DNA of 64,000 nt, from NCBI GenBank assembly GCA_015847255.1, contig JADLZK010011586.1:105098-169097 (forward strand), given 5' to 3'. Below, in pieces: positions 1 through 10,663 of this stretch. Source of the stretch: Hyparrhenia diplandra (lineage: Eukaryota; Streptophyta; Magnoliopsida; Poales; Poaceae). The notes beneath the pieces are model-generated. The model was not told the DNA's origin. It searched no databases and worked only from the letters and a program-made list of their open reading frames with translations. The position numbers and the translations under genes are program-made. Numbering within the stretch: position 1 is the stretch's first letter; each line of letters starts with the position of its first letter.

Positions 1-786
1 CTAAGCAAAAATGTCCAACACAACAACCTCGATTGCTTTCGACCCGCCAGTCGGGCCATTGCATCATCACTTGCATCATCACGCTGCAAGAATGCCCACA
101 ACCCGCCAGCACGTTTTTCCTAGAGATAGCCTGCATACCAGAAGTAATTCATTTCTTCTGAAAAAACCAATTTTTTTTAGGTAATGTACGCAAATACACT
201 ACACACACCTTATGAGTCATAGTACAAACACAGCCATGAAAGCAAACATAGATGATTCCATTGTGGTTCGCCATAGAGTAACTAAATTAGAAGATTATTG
301 TTCAATCAATGTTAGGAAAGAAATATGAGATTACCTCCATCGGAAAAGGAACAATAGGCTCTAGATTTTTTGATCCTTCAGGAAGTACTACCTGCGACAT
401 TAAAAGGGTTAGAGAGATTCTGCCAGATGTGAATACCCAAGAAAATGCTTGCCAACAAGCAGCAATCTGGTCTATTTTCTCAAGAATTCATTTGATGTTT
501 AACTGTTTTGTAGATAAAGAGCTCAACTGTCCAAGGAACATAGCAGTCAAATTTTTTTTTTTCTCAAATACGCAAAAAGATTTTGCGCATCTTTGTATTT
601 AAGAAGAAGAGTTTTTACATGGCAGTCAACATAGGTAGACAAAAATAAATAAATATTGAATAAGACTGAGGGGGGAGGTGAATTGAAGGATGATGCTACA
701 CTTTCTGAAACTCATATCAATGCAAATTGCATGACACTCCTCAACATGATCCTTCAAATAGTTAAATAGGATGATACCACACTTAC
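1..786. other. Unassigned left edge with one short unidentified ORF
   Basis: No gene could be recognised here. A plus-strand ORF of 97 codons at 309-602 begins MLGKKYEITS and has a protein-like middle part (GSTTCDIKRVREILPDVN), but I cannot assign it to a family and it lacks visible splice or promoter context. It could be an exon of a neighbouring gene or a transposon scrap. The C-terminal exons of the minus-strand OST1 gene would be expected on this side but were not found before base 1, so they are lost or lie outside the window. Confidence 0.3.
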
Positions 787-1445
787 CGTAGTAGTAAATT
801 CATTAACCACATTGTCGAGCAGAGGTACTCCAAAAGTAAGGTTGATGTAGCGCCGGCCATCTTCGGACTGAAAGAGAAAATCCTCCAATGGCAAACCATA
901 GCCAACAGTTAACGTGCAATGCCAACCATATGTTGGCCCTTGCTTCAATTGAAAATAAAGCAGATCCTTATTTGTTGACAGCAATGTATCGACAGTTGGC
1001 CAATTCCTCTGACAATCAGGCCTAGCAAGAACGTTCTGAATAAGCGAGTGATCGATTCAATTCGTGCAGCTTCGAATATAATTCATGAAAGGATCCTAAC
1101 AATTAAGCTGAAGAGAGAATTGCAGCAGCTAACCTTGAAAGGATTCGTTTGTACCAAGGATCATCATGTCTCATTTTATACTGATCGGTGACTTTTACAG
1201 GTCCCCAACGACGAGGAATATCCACCTTGCGTTCAAGCTTGTCAAAAACAAGAAACGGACGGTTTGACGTAGTGCAAATTGATAGGCAAAAATGTGACGG
1301 GCATCTGGTTGTAATATGGCCCGTATTTCACTTCAGCACGAGTACTGCTTGTAGGATCCACCACTGTGTTGCTCTCAAGCATATCGCTTGGCATCTTGAT
1401 GTAGGTGACCTGCTCCAGGACATGGTACGGTGAGATAAGCACCGC

Positions 1446-3164
1446 AATATTTCACAATTCTCATCAGTCAGACACCTAGGTAGAGGCTCCGCGTCGTCTC
1501 TCACCGAGGCGACTCGGGGCGACCCCTCGCCGCCAACAGCCGCCACAGCAGGCCATCTCCGGCCGTCGCCGTCGCTGCTCCGACCAGCGGCGGCGGCGGC
1601 CCGCTGCGGGGAGCTCAAAAGGCCACTCGCAGCACCTTCCCCACCTCCCTCTTCCCTCCCTCCCAGCCCTCCTCTCCCATCCCCAAGCTGTGAAGGTTGT
1701 TGGTCCGTCTTAGTACGCCGGGGCGCGCTGGGGAGGCTGGATCCGGACCCCGTGGCGGATCCGGTGCCCCACACCCGTGATCCGGGCATTGGGGATGCAG
1801 GTGGCAGGTCCGCCACCTAGGGTTGGGGCGCTCGTCCCCGGCCGCTCGGTGCGGGCGGGAGGGGGGAGGTGGCGGCGCGACGCCGCCGTGGCTGCCTCGC
1901 CGGTCGCAGGCGTGGCGTCCAGGCCTCCTCCGCTGTCCAGTGGGTGCGCGGTTGTCCCGCAGCCGCCCTCGTCCTCCTCCTCCGGCGTCCCCCGGCGCCC
2001 GTGCCGCGCCGGGCGGGGCCTCGGCCGCTCGCTGGTGCTCGGCCAGGTGCTGGGCGTTCCGTGGCGGCATGCCCGGCATGGTGGGCGCCCTCCGCCCGCT
2101 CTTGGTGGGTGGGCCCCTCGCCGGGGCTGCCCTGCCTCGCCTGGCTGGTGGCGCGTGGGCGTGCTCGGCGGCTCTCGCGGGCTGGCATGCGGGCGAGCAG
2201 CGGTTCGGGATGCGTGGCCAGGTGAGTATGCCGTCTCGCACCGTGGTGGTGCGGACAGCTGTGATGGCGTTGCGGCATCGACGCCGCGGTGGCGTGGATG
2301 GCGCTGTCGCGTCCCCCTTGCGTGGACTGGGTTGCTTGGAACCCGGCGAAAGCTTAGCCCGACGTGTTCGAGGCGCAGGCGGCAACGACGCCCTTGGCGC
2401 GCACCTTCTTGAAGGCGTCATCTTCGAGTCCCATGCAACTCGTCACCGGGCGAGGTAGATTCTGGGCGAAGGCCCCGCCTTAGCTCTCTAAGGCCAGCAA
2501 CGTTGGCGTCCTCGACGTCAGCCCCTTCATGAAGGCGTTCTTTGAAGGATCTCTACAGCCTGCTGCTGCTCCTCCTTGGTCACTTTGGCCATCCTCCCGC
2601 ACCTATTTGCGCTTCAAGTTTCTCCTCACCGAGTTACCTAGTGGTTGTCGTAGCCCAAGTTGTGGTGCGTTTCCGGCGGATGCTTTGCCGCCGAGGTGTG
2701 TCTATGAGCTTGTGTTTCGGTGTGCGCGCGTGCCGCCGAGGTCGCGGGTCGTTTTTGGCGGATGCTTTGCCGCCGAGGTGTGTCTACGACGGATGCTTTG
2801 CCGTCGTGGTGGTTCCGTGGATGCTTTGCCACCGAGGTCATGTTTCTGGCGGATGCTTGGCGTCGAAGAGGTTATGGTGGATGCTTCGCCACCGAGGTCG
2901 TTGTCTTTCCGCAGATGCTTTTCATTGTCGAGATGTTTTATCTACGGCTCCGATCACCATTAGCTACCTAGATGTTGAGTTATCTTTTGTATAGGCGCAG
3001 CTTGCTGGGATTGTTAGATGGAGGGTTCCCTGCCCCTCGCTTTTCTTGCTTTTCGTTTATGTTTAAGGTTACTCTGATGTCTTCTCAGCATCGGGGTTTA
3101 TTGTATTTGGATTTGGTTTTCCTCCTCTTAATGAAATACGGGTGAACGGCCCGATCGCGAAAAA
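1446..3164 (+). mobile_element. Non-LTR (LINE-derived, non-autonomous) retroposon inside OST1
   Basis: The insert is flanked by a perfect 13-bp direct repeat, AGATAAGCACCGC, at 1433-1445 and 3165-3177. It ends in a short A-run after a 3' tail (TTAATGAAATACGGG ... GGCCCGATCGCG). That tail closely resembles the tail of the LINE at 5331-7803, including the ACGGG/CCCG hairpin. Long TSD plus A-tail means target-primed reverse transcription. The body is very GC-rich, has no RT domain, and contains the phrase CTTGAAGGCGTC also found in the element at 41.2-42.5 kb. Overlapping long ORFs on both strands (for example 1615-2421 minus) reflect base composition and look non-coding. A 5'-UTR/3'-UTR deletion derivative of a LINE is the likely origin. 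Confidence 0.8.
2671..2910 (+). repeat. Imperfect interspersed repeat in the retroposon
   Basis: A motif near GGATGCTTTGCCGCCGAGG recurs about six times within 240 bases (for example about 2675, 2757, 2789, 2818, 2850 and 2878) with decaying match and irregular spacing. It sits in the 3' part of the retroposon. No reading frame stays open across all copies in a convincing way, so it is treated as a non-coding subrepeat. Confidence 0.6.
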
Positions 3165-3774
3165 AGATAAGCACCGCACTGTCGAAGTAGTAAACCAGCT
3201 GAGACGTTGAGGACGGACGAACAGCCTTTGCAGGATACGGGTCCAGAACATCTGTAAGCACGTATACAACTTGGAGAGTGGTTGTCTCTCCAGGTTTCAG
3301 ATGAGTGCTCAGCACAACAGAGTAGAGGCGAACGGGACCGCCATGGAGATCGGAAGCTTGGACACAGAGGGGTTCGTATGACCTCTTGCTGTACCTTCCC
3401 TCCACTCTTGTGGCCTTGACAATGGCGAGATGTTCAACCTGCCAGGGGTGGAACGCCAGAAGAACTTCAGGTGCATGAGTGGCGGCGGTGGCGGCGTTCT
3501 CGACCTCCAAGGTTAGGATCACTCTGGCAATGGGACCAGTGAGGTGGATCTGCAAAGCAAAATTTATAGTTGAAGCTATATCAATTCTTGTTGCGGTGCC
3601 TTGAGAGGGAGAGGTGTATGAAATCCAAGTAGTCCGATCCAATCAAGAAGAGAAACATACCACTCTCTCGGCGAAGACGACCCGAATGCCGTCCTCCGGT
3701 TGCGGTGGCGAGGAAGATGAGGAGACGGCAGAGAGGACCAAGAGGAAGACGATGATGGGGATACAGGGTGCCAT

Positions 3775-5316
3775 CACGCCAGCAGTTGGCTGTTCTCCCC
3801 TGCCTCGTCGGCCGGCCACCGGGAACAGTTGGTGAAGAGAGACCAGTGGAGAGTGGTGCGTTCGTGACTCACTGCTGGGACCAGTTTTGGTAGAGGAAAG
3901 TGACCTTCACTGATTCCTTTATGATGAATAAATCCTGTAAAATAAGTGGATCAGATATTTATTTCTTGGTTAAATTTTTTAATGATTAAAGTACATATGA
4001 GGGAATCACTTTTATGAAATCATTCTTCCTTGCAAACTGCCACTTAGCAGAGCTCATCTTCCAATCAATTTGGAAGCTGCGACGATGGTGGGATTTGGTG
4101 ATATATACTTTCGTGCTCATGACTAACTCGAGAAAGACACAAGTCTCGTAAAAGTACTTAATGGTGGTGTCGCTCGGAGAACGAACCTGATGATAGACTG
4201 AACAGAAAGATATAAGCATGGGCAACATTGTCTTTTCATGTCGCTATGTATGATTTATGACATATGTCTTTTAATGTCGCCAATAATTTTTGCTCTTGTA
4301 TAAGCTAAGTTTGGGCTGTCCGTGTTGCATGCCTTTGCTCCACTAAGCATATGGTACAGAAAACACGTCTCTAATCATACATATACCCGTCTGAATTCGG
4401 CGGCGTCACTGAATGCGATGTTGTCTCCCAGCTTTTGTGCAGTTTTGGCGCCTTTCATTTGGCCCCGAAAAAATTAGGACGGGCCGAATTGAGACGGCGG
4501 CGGACAGCGGGAGGCGAGCCAGGCCCACATGCATTGGGCTGGCAAATCCATTCAATTGGGCCTGGAGGGATGAAGTAACCCAGCCCATTTGTATGTAGTG
4601 GGCTAGATCTGCACTGGCCTCAAACTGAAAACTTTCGACGGCGGACGTTGCTCGTGCACAGCAGCACCTCATCATCCTACCTAATCATTCATGATATTAC
4701 AAGCAACGCTTCGTCTTATACATAGTTGATTTGAGGAAAAACCAAAAGCAAGTCTCCGTAAACAAAGAGCAGATCGTCATTGAATAATGGAGTTAATTTG
4801 TATCAATCAGTCAAAATATATATATCTTGTAGTACATATGGAGTAGTCATCTTGACCTTTGCCGCATGTAAACATATGCATATGAACAAGTTCGTCCCTG
4901 TCATTCCTTGAACCTTCCCCCTCTCTCTCTCTCTCTCTCAAAATATGTATATATATATAGTTGCGAGATAGTACGTGTACGCGGTTTGCACCCCGTCATG
5001 ACGCAAGTACGTTGTGGATCGATGTAGAATTGAATTTTCTCCTTCCCATCCATCATCCAATCAAGCAAAAGCTCTCCCCACGCTGGCTAGTTAGCTTTCG
5101 ACTCTCCAAATGGCGGCAACGTAACGGCGCAAACTCTTGATGAACATGATGCCGGGACTAAGGCTGTTTTTTTAAAATTTATTTGTAAAACATGATCATG
5201 ACACCATTGAAGAATATGCTAAGCAGATAAATAAACAAAGCAATGATGGAGCATGCCACAATGCAATTAGCAAACTCACAACACTATTTGCTTCAACTTG
5301 ATCGTGCGGTCCTGTC
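3775..5316. other. Upstream region of OST1, no gene recognised
   Basis: This should contain the promoter of the OST1 gene, but I could not place a confident TATA box. A (CT)n microsatellite lies at about 4920-4939, followed by a short TA run. Short ORFs on both strands at 4406-4675 are composition-driven and have no recognisable protein similarity. Confidence 0.4.
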
Positions 5317-5330
5317 AATGCTAGCAGTCT

Positions 5331-7803
5331 ACCTCTCGCGTCTGGATTTGTCGTGGCTTGACCTATCCGAAGTTGGTCGCCCCCTTCACGGACGATGAGG
5401 TTCGCCGGATTGTCCACGCTGACGCGCCAGACCGTGCACCTGGTTCGGATGGTTACACGGGCCGCTTCTACAGAGCTGCTTGGCCGGTGATTGGCCGGGA
5501 TATCAGCGCGGTCTTTCAGGCCTTGTGGGAGCTCGACTTCAGGAGCTTCTACCACCTGAACGAGGCGTTGATGGTCCTCCCGCAGAAGACCGAGGCACTG
5601 TCGAGGCTCTTGGACTACACTTGGTGGGCAAGCTCTTTGGCAAGGGCCTTGCACTGCGCGGACTCCACATTTGCCGGAGATTGTGAGGATCAGCCAGACG
5701 GCGTTCATCAAGGGGCGCACCGCACAGTGCAGCTCTCGTCCGCTGGTTGTACGCTGCGTCGCTGCACCCGCCGTGATCGCTAAAGGTGGACCTCGCTAAG
5801 GCCTTCGACATGCTGGCCTGGGCCCTTCCTCCTGGAGGTCCTGGAGCACGTTGTGTTCCGCAGCGCCGGGCGCGACCAGATCTCGCCATCCTGTCCACGG
5901 CTAGCACGTAGGTGCTGGTCAATGGCCATCCGGGGCGGGTATTCGCCACGCCGCGGGGGCTTTGCGGCGTGGAGACCCTCCCTCCCCCTTACGGTTCATC
6001 ACCATTATGGAGGTTCTCAACCCCATCATCACGGAAGCCAACGAGGAGGGGGATGCTCACGCTTCTTCCGCACCAGGTGGTCAAGTGCCGCACGCACGCC
6101 GACGACCTTGTCATCTTCCCCGACACCTTCCACGGTGGACTTTGGATGCATCGTGCATCCTCAGCGCCGGGCCGGGCGCCTCGGCTTGGCGACCAACCTC
6201 GACAAGCGCGTCATCACCCCATCCGTTGCTCGAGGCTGCCATCGCAGAGGTGCAGGAGGTCTTCCCTTGCCGGAGGTAGGACTTCTCGGTCACCTACCCG
6301 AAGCACCGTTAGCTCTCAAGAGGTTGGGCCGCGACCACGAATAGCGTCTTGTCGACAAGGTAGCGGCAAGGATCCCCAGCATGGAAGGGGAACCTGCTCA
6401 CCAAGGCGGGCAGGAAGACATTGGCGTAGATCACGCTCTCGCCGATCCCAGTGCAGCGTCTCCATCTCGGCTGCGCACTCTCCCGGTCCCCCATGGGCCA
6501 TTGACGAAATCGACAAACGCAGGCGCGCGTTCCTGTGGGTGGGGTCGGATTCTGTTGTGGGCGGCAAATGTATGGTGTCCTAGCCAGTCGTGTGCTCGCC
6601 ATGGGAGCTAGGCGGCCTTGGCCTTCCGGACCTCAGGTTCCAGGGCTTCGCCCTCAGTCTACGTTGGGAGTGGCAGCGCCGCGTTCAACTTCATTCGCCC
6701 TGGGCACAACTTCCTTCTCGCGCTGAGCGTTTGGTGGAGCGCATGTTCAAGGCCTCAGTCACTGTTCAGCTAGGCAATGGGGAGCGTGCGCTCTTACGGG
6801 ATCGACAGGTTGGATGGCCGATGGCTCCATCTGCGACTTTGCACCCAACCTGTTCCGGGCGATCACGCGCTCGGGACGAGGTCGGATGGTGCGCGAGGCC
6901 TTGTCGGACCTGCAGTGGGCACGCGGTGTCTTGGGGCACCCACAGCGTCAGTCATCGACGAGATCATGGACTTGGCAGATGGACTGCAGGGGTCCACCTG
7001 CTGGAGGGCGTCGAGGACCGCCAGGTCTGGGCTAGACGTCGAGCGGTCAGTACACCAGCTCCTCCGCCTACCACGCCTTCTTCCTTGGGAGGACCTTTCT
7101 AGCTGGGTGCCGAGGAGCTGTGGAGGGCCTCGGCGCCGCTGAAGGTCAAAATTTTCATGTGGCTAGCATTGCACGGACGACCTTGGACGGCTGAGCGACG
7201 CCGCCATGGGCTATAGCCTACCGCCACTTGCATGTTGTGCGACCAAGATGACGAGACTATCGACCACTTGCTTGTGTCCTGCGTCTTCACCAGGCAGATT
7301 TGGCACATGCTTCTCTCAAGGGTCGGCCTCGACCATTTGTGCCCTTCGCCGGACTCCACGCTTTGTCGTCTGTTGGCTCCAGACCCACGACCTGGCTCCG
7401 CATGATGCCGACGCGCCTTCGACTCCACGGTTCTCGCTTTGTCGCTGGGTCATCCGGAAGGAACGGAACTGCCGCGACCTTTGACGGGCCACTGCCGGGC
7501 AGCACCACACCGGCTACTGGAGAAGCTTCTTGAGGATGGGGGCTTGTGGGTCGATGCAGGCTTCCGCTGAGTCACCCCACTCCTGCGTGTCTTTGGCTAG
7601 AGCTAGGCCTACCTCTGCCACCAGTCGCAAAACCCGTTCCCTCCGTAGTAAACACTCTAAGCTACACTGTCTCAACTGGTGCCATTTATATGTGTTCCAC
7701 CTAGCCGCCACCCAGACATCTCGTTACGGGTGACGACTAGGATGTTATCAAACTTTCCAGCTTCTCTTAATGTAAAACGGGCAATGCCCGGTTTCGAAAA
7801 AAA
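5331..7803 (+). mobile_element. 5'-truncated LINE with decayed reverse transcriptase
   Basis: The element is bounded by a perfect 14-bp TSD, AATGCTAGCAGTCT, at 5317-5330 and 7804-7817, and ends in an A-tail after the hairpin ACGGGCAATGCCCGGT. It starts inside the linker before the reverse transcriptase domain, so it is 5' truncated. Plus-strand pieces include FTDDEVRRIVHADAPDRAPG, SDGYTGRFYRAAWP and FRSFYHLNEALMVLPQKT, typical of plant L1-type RT N-termini. Later fragments in other frames match the finger/palm and the C-terminal zf-RVT region. Many frameshifts and stops are present, so it is dead. Confidence 0.9.
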
Positions 7804-7938
7804 AATGCTAGCAGTCTCCACTAAAAATTGTTTCCGTACTACTTTTTTTTAAAGGGTAATTGTTTTCATACTATAAAACATCCATCACTTCTTGCGATTT
7901 TGAAATAAATCGCATGCTTTTGCTGTCCTTTGTTAAGA

Positions 7939-8107
7939 TTTTTTTTTGAATAAGTCATCGGAGGGGTTTGGAGCGCCCGGCCCCACCTGAATTTCATTCA
8001 TACCGGTGTTCCGAAACATGGGTGCCAAGAGGCAAGTTTTTACAAGGGGAGAGGTGACACACGCACACGTACATATAAACAGTTATTTACAATTACAAGG
8101 TGAAAAG
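7939..8107 (-). mobile_element. Short LINE 3'-end fragment (minus strand)
   Basis: A T-run at about 7939-7947 is followed by GAATAAGTCATCGGAGGGG and GGCCCCACCTGAATTTC. Read on the minus strand this is a plant LINE 3' UTR ending in an A-tail. It sits in the first few bases of duplication copy A. Copy B reads straight through the same point (CCGTCCTTTCTAAAGAAA at about 17602), so this fragment was gained in copy A. No clean TSD was found. Confidence 0.5.
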
Positions 8108-9795
8108 GTTACACCTTTCTAAAGAAAATAAAATCCGATCCTGTCGCCAGTGCAGTATTGAGTGCAATACCTGCTCTGCTGGGGTCCAAACTGAGTGCAA
8201 TTTTCGTCTCGTCCTCTGTGGTGATATGCTCGCTGTCATTGCCTCGTCAGCTAGCAACGATATATCCAAACGCAAGTCAAGTCTTGTCTCTCCCGGCAAG
8301 TCAAGCAAACGATCGAGCCCAAACAAGACGACGACGTAATGCAGCTGCCACTGCCACTAAAACTTGGAGGTCGTCGTCGTCTCCTAGCTAGATCGAGCCC
8401 GACGCATGGTGCGGGCTGCACGTGCTTCCTACACCTGAAGTCTCTGGCGGGGGCGACAGGGCGTACGCTCATTTGTTTTCTACCCGTTCGTTGGCCGGCC
8501 TCTGGCCCCAGTCGACGAAACATATCTCAGAATTGCCATAAGAAGAGTAACACGTACCGATCGGAATTGAAACGAGTCTCTAATCTTGCACTATAGTACT
8601 ATCTTTCTTAGACAATACCGTAATAATTAATTAGGTGTTGCCCATGCCATTTTGATTTAAAATGAAAACATCGCAACTTGCAGCATTTTTTGTGAAAAAA
8701 TCGTGTGCTACACGGCCGGTGGGATTCAAATCCGCAACTTCCCCTCGTGTGTACCCTACCCTTTTTCATTATTTTCTATAATCCATTTTTGGTTCCCCAC
8801 ATATTATGCTAAACGGAATGTAAATTGATCGTTTCAGGTTCTAAATGAATTCATATGAAAAAGTGGTTTACTACAAAGTTTGATAACTTTTTAAGGTCTT
8901 TAACTTTTATTTTGGCGGGTTTTCTATCCGAGGCCATCTAAGACGTGTCGGCCTGTGGGCGACTAAAAGGTATATTTACCCGACTAGGCCCACGAGATGT
9001 TTTCAAATGAAGAATTTGTCAACTACAAAGTTTCATAACTTTTCGATTACATGTTGATAGTTCTTCCATCCGAATTTGTTTAAAAATTTTCAATTTCAAA
9101 ATTGGATATTCAAAAGTAGTTTTCCATGCCATTTTAATTTAAAATGAAAAAGTCACAAGTTGTAGCATTTTTCACGCAAAAGCATGCCCTATTAATGCTA
9201 TCCTGTCCCGTCCTGGCGCATCCACTCCACTATACCACTATTTGTCTTATCTCCTTCTCCAACGCTGCAACCATGTTCTTTCAATTCATTGTCCATACAC
9301 ATCCCCTCCCTCCTCTCCACATGGCGGATCCATAGTGACGACATCTCCAGTGCATGGGGCCATCAAAGCCTCATTTTGGCTATACGAATCTCTAGTGATC
9401 TTGTCATCAACAACACGTAAAGAGTGTTCACACATCAGAGAAGTAGTATATATAAGTGAAGTGTTTTCTCACGTCTCTGATTAGAAGCCTCTAATTTGTG
9501 ATCCTGACATAGTTAGAAGGCGCTAAGTTTGTGCACATGATAGCACTAGCCACTAAGGGTTGCCATCGCTGACATCCTCCTTGTTCTGCAAGTCGTCCAT
9601 AGCCTATCTCCAATCTAATACATAAGTATGTGTTGGTGTGCTAGTCCTCAAGGCAACTAGTCAACAATTTGAATGTAATTCCAGTTCTGACGTGAAGCAA
9701 AACAATCTAGTTCATAGTGTAATAACGACCATCCTCAATATGACTATCTATTCTACCGAAGATCTTGTCATCTTTGATGCACTTAAGACATAACT

Positions 9796-10663
9796 TTTTT
9801 TTTTTTCCGAAAGCGTGCATATTGCATGTATTGCATTAAGGGAAGTTAGAGTTTTACACGTTCAATGTTCTGGCCAAAAGATTTAGCCGTGACATCGAAG
9901 AACACGCTTACACAAATTGCCGGCTTTAACGGCGCCGTTGAACGGTTGTACCAAGGAAAACACATTAATTGGGAACTAGATTAAGCGTAACGCGCTACGG
10001 AAGCGGCTGATGGCGCGGCTGTACCGCTGCCATGAGGAATGAGGAACGTGAGGTCCCGGAGAGCCCTGCTGCGACCCAAGCCTCGGCCTCCTCGTTGATG
10101 CGCATGACCAGTTGAGCCGGTGAAGAGCTTTTGTTGTCGAAGGTCCTTCTATTCCTCTCCTTCCACACCTCCCAGCTGACAAGAAGGACTAGGGAGTCGA
10201 AGCCTCTCCTGAATGGCTTCGCCACAAGTCGCCTGGAGGAAAGCCACCAAGAAATGGTGGTGTCGCCCCGAGGTCGGGCACAAGCGCTCCAAGTTAGCCA
10301 GGCGGGAGGAGGCGGTGCCACACCTCCCGAGAGTAGACACAAGAGGTGAGTAGATGCGCCGCGGTCTTGGGCAGCTGGGAGTACAGGGCACAGTCGTCCG
10401 GTTTGCTGCAATCCATGGCACATCCTCCTCTCTCGGCCCGTAGGCGGCCATCAAGTCTCGAGGCGTAAGAAGAACTTAACCTTCGGGCGGTGCCCTGACC
10501 CGCCAAAGCTCCTTGGCTCCCAGCAACATCGTGGACCCGGCGAAGAATGCAGCGTAGGCCTAATTTAAGAGGAGTACTCCCCGGAGGCTGTCCATTTCCA
10601 TACAAAGCGATCTGGCACTCCGGGCTGCAAGGATACCCCCCGAGCTTGTCGAAGAGCTCGGTG
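9796..10663 (-). mobile_element. 5'-truncated LINE (minus strand) unique to copy A
   Basis: It begins with a T-run (poly-A of the minus strand) and carries C-terminal LINE RT sequence. Minus-strand pieces are AAHLLTSCVYSREVWHRLL (zf-RVT region, 10294-10605) and LVLLVSWEVWKERNRRTFD (9995-10423), in two frames. Copy B has the uninterrupted sequence GACAAAACTAATATAC at about 19541, so the borders are known precisely. The duplicated target is short (AACT at 9792-9795 and 10664-10667). Confidence 0.85.

Larger units (their letters stand above)
787..3774 (-). pseudogene. OST1: Ribophorin I (oligosaccharyltransferase subunit 1), interrupted pseudogene
   Basis: Ribophorin I is a subunit of the ER oligosaccharyltransferase complex that transfers glycans to asparagines. 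Exon 1 (3774-3661, 38 codons) starts with a signal peptide (hydrophobic IPIIVFLLVLSAVS) and ends at a GTATGT donor. Exon 2 starts at 3550 after TTTGCAG (VILTLEVENA, LLAFHPWQVEHL, YVLTDVLDPYPA) and reads to DSAVLI. It is then cut by a retroposon (1446-3164) and resumes at 1432 with SPYHVLEQVTYIKMPS, exactly in frame if the insert is ignored. About 1262-1266 a +1 or -2 shift breaks HYVK away from RPFLVFDKLERKVDI, which reads on in another frame to a donor near 1134. A further exon (1035-787) holds YGWHCTLTVGYGLPLEDF and DGRRYINLTFG and ends at GTAAGT. The phases at the last junction do not agree, so splicing there is provisional. C-terminal and membrane-anchor exons are not seen. The family match is secure. 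Loss of function is inferred from the insertion and frameshift. Confidence 0.85.

Noticed and set aside
1615..2421. Long GC-rich ORFs on both strands (up to 268 codons)
   Set aside because: They overlap in several frames inside a retroposon with very high GC, where stops are rare. The translations are Arg/Pro/Ala-rich without domains.
4406..4675. Opposed ORFs of 61-89 codons
   Set aside because: Intergenic, unconserved, and overlapping on both strands without signals.
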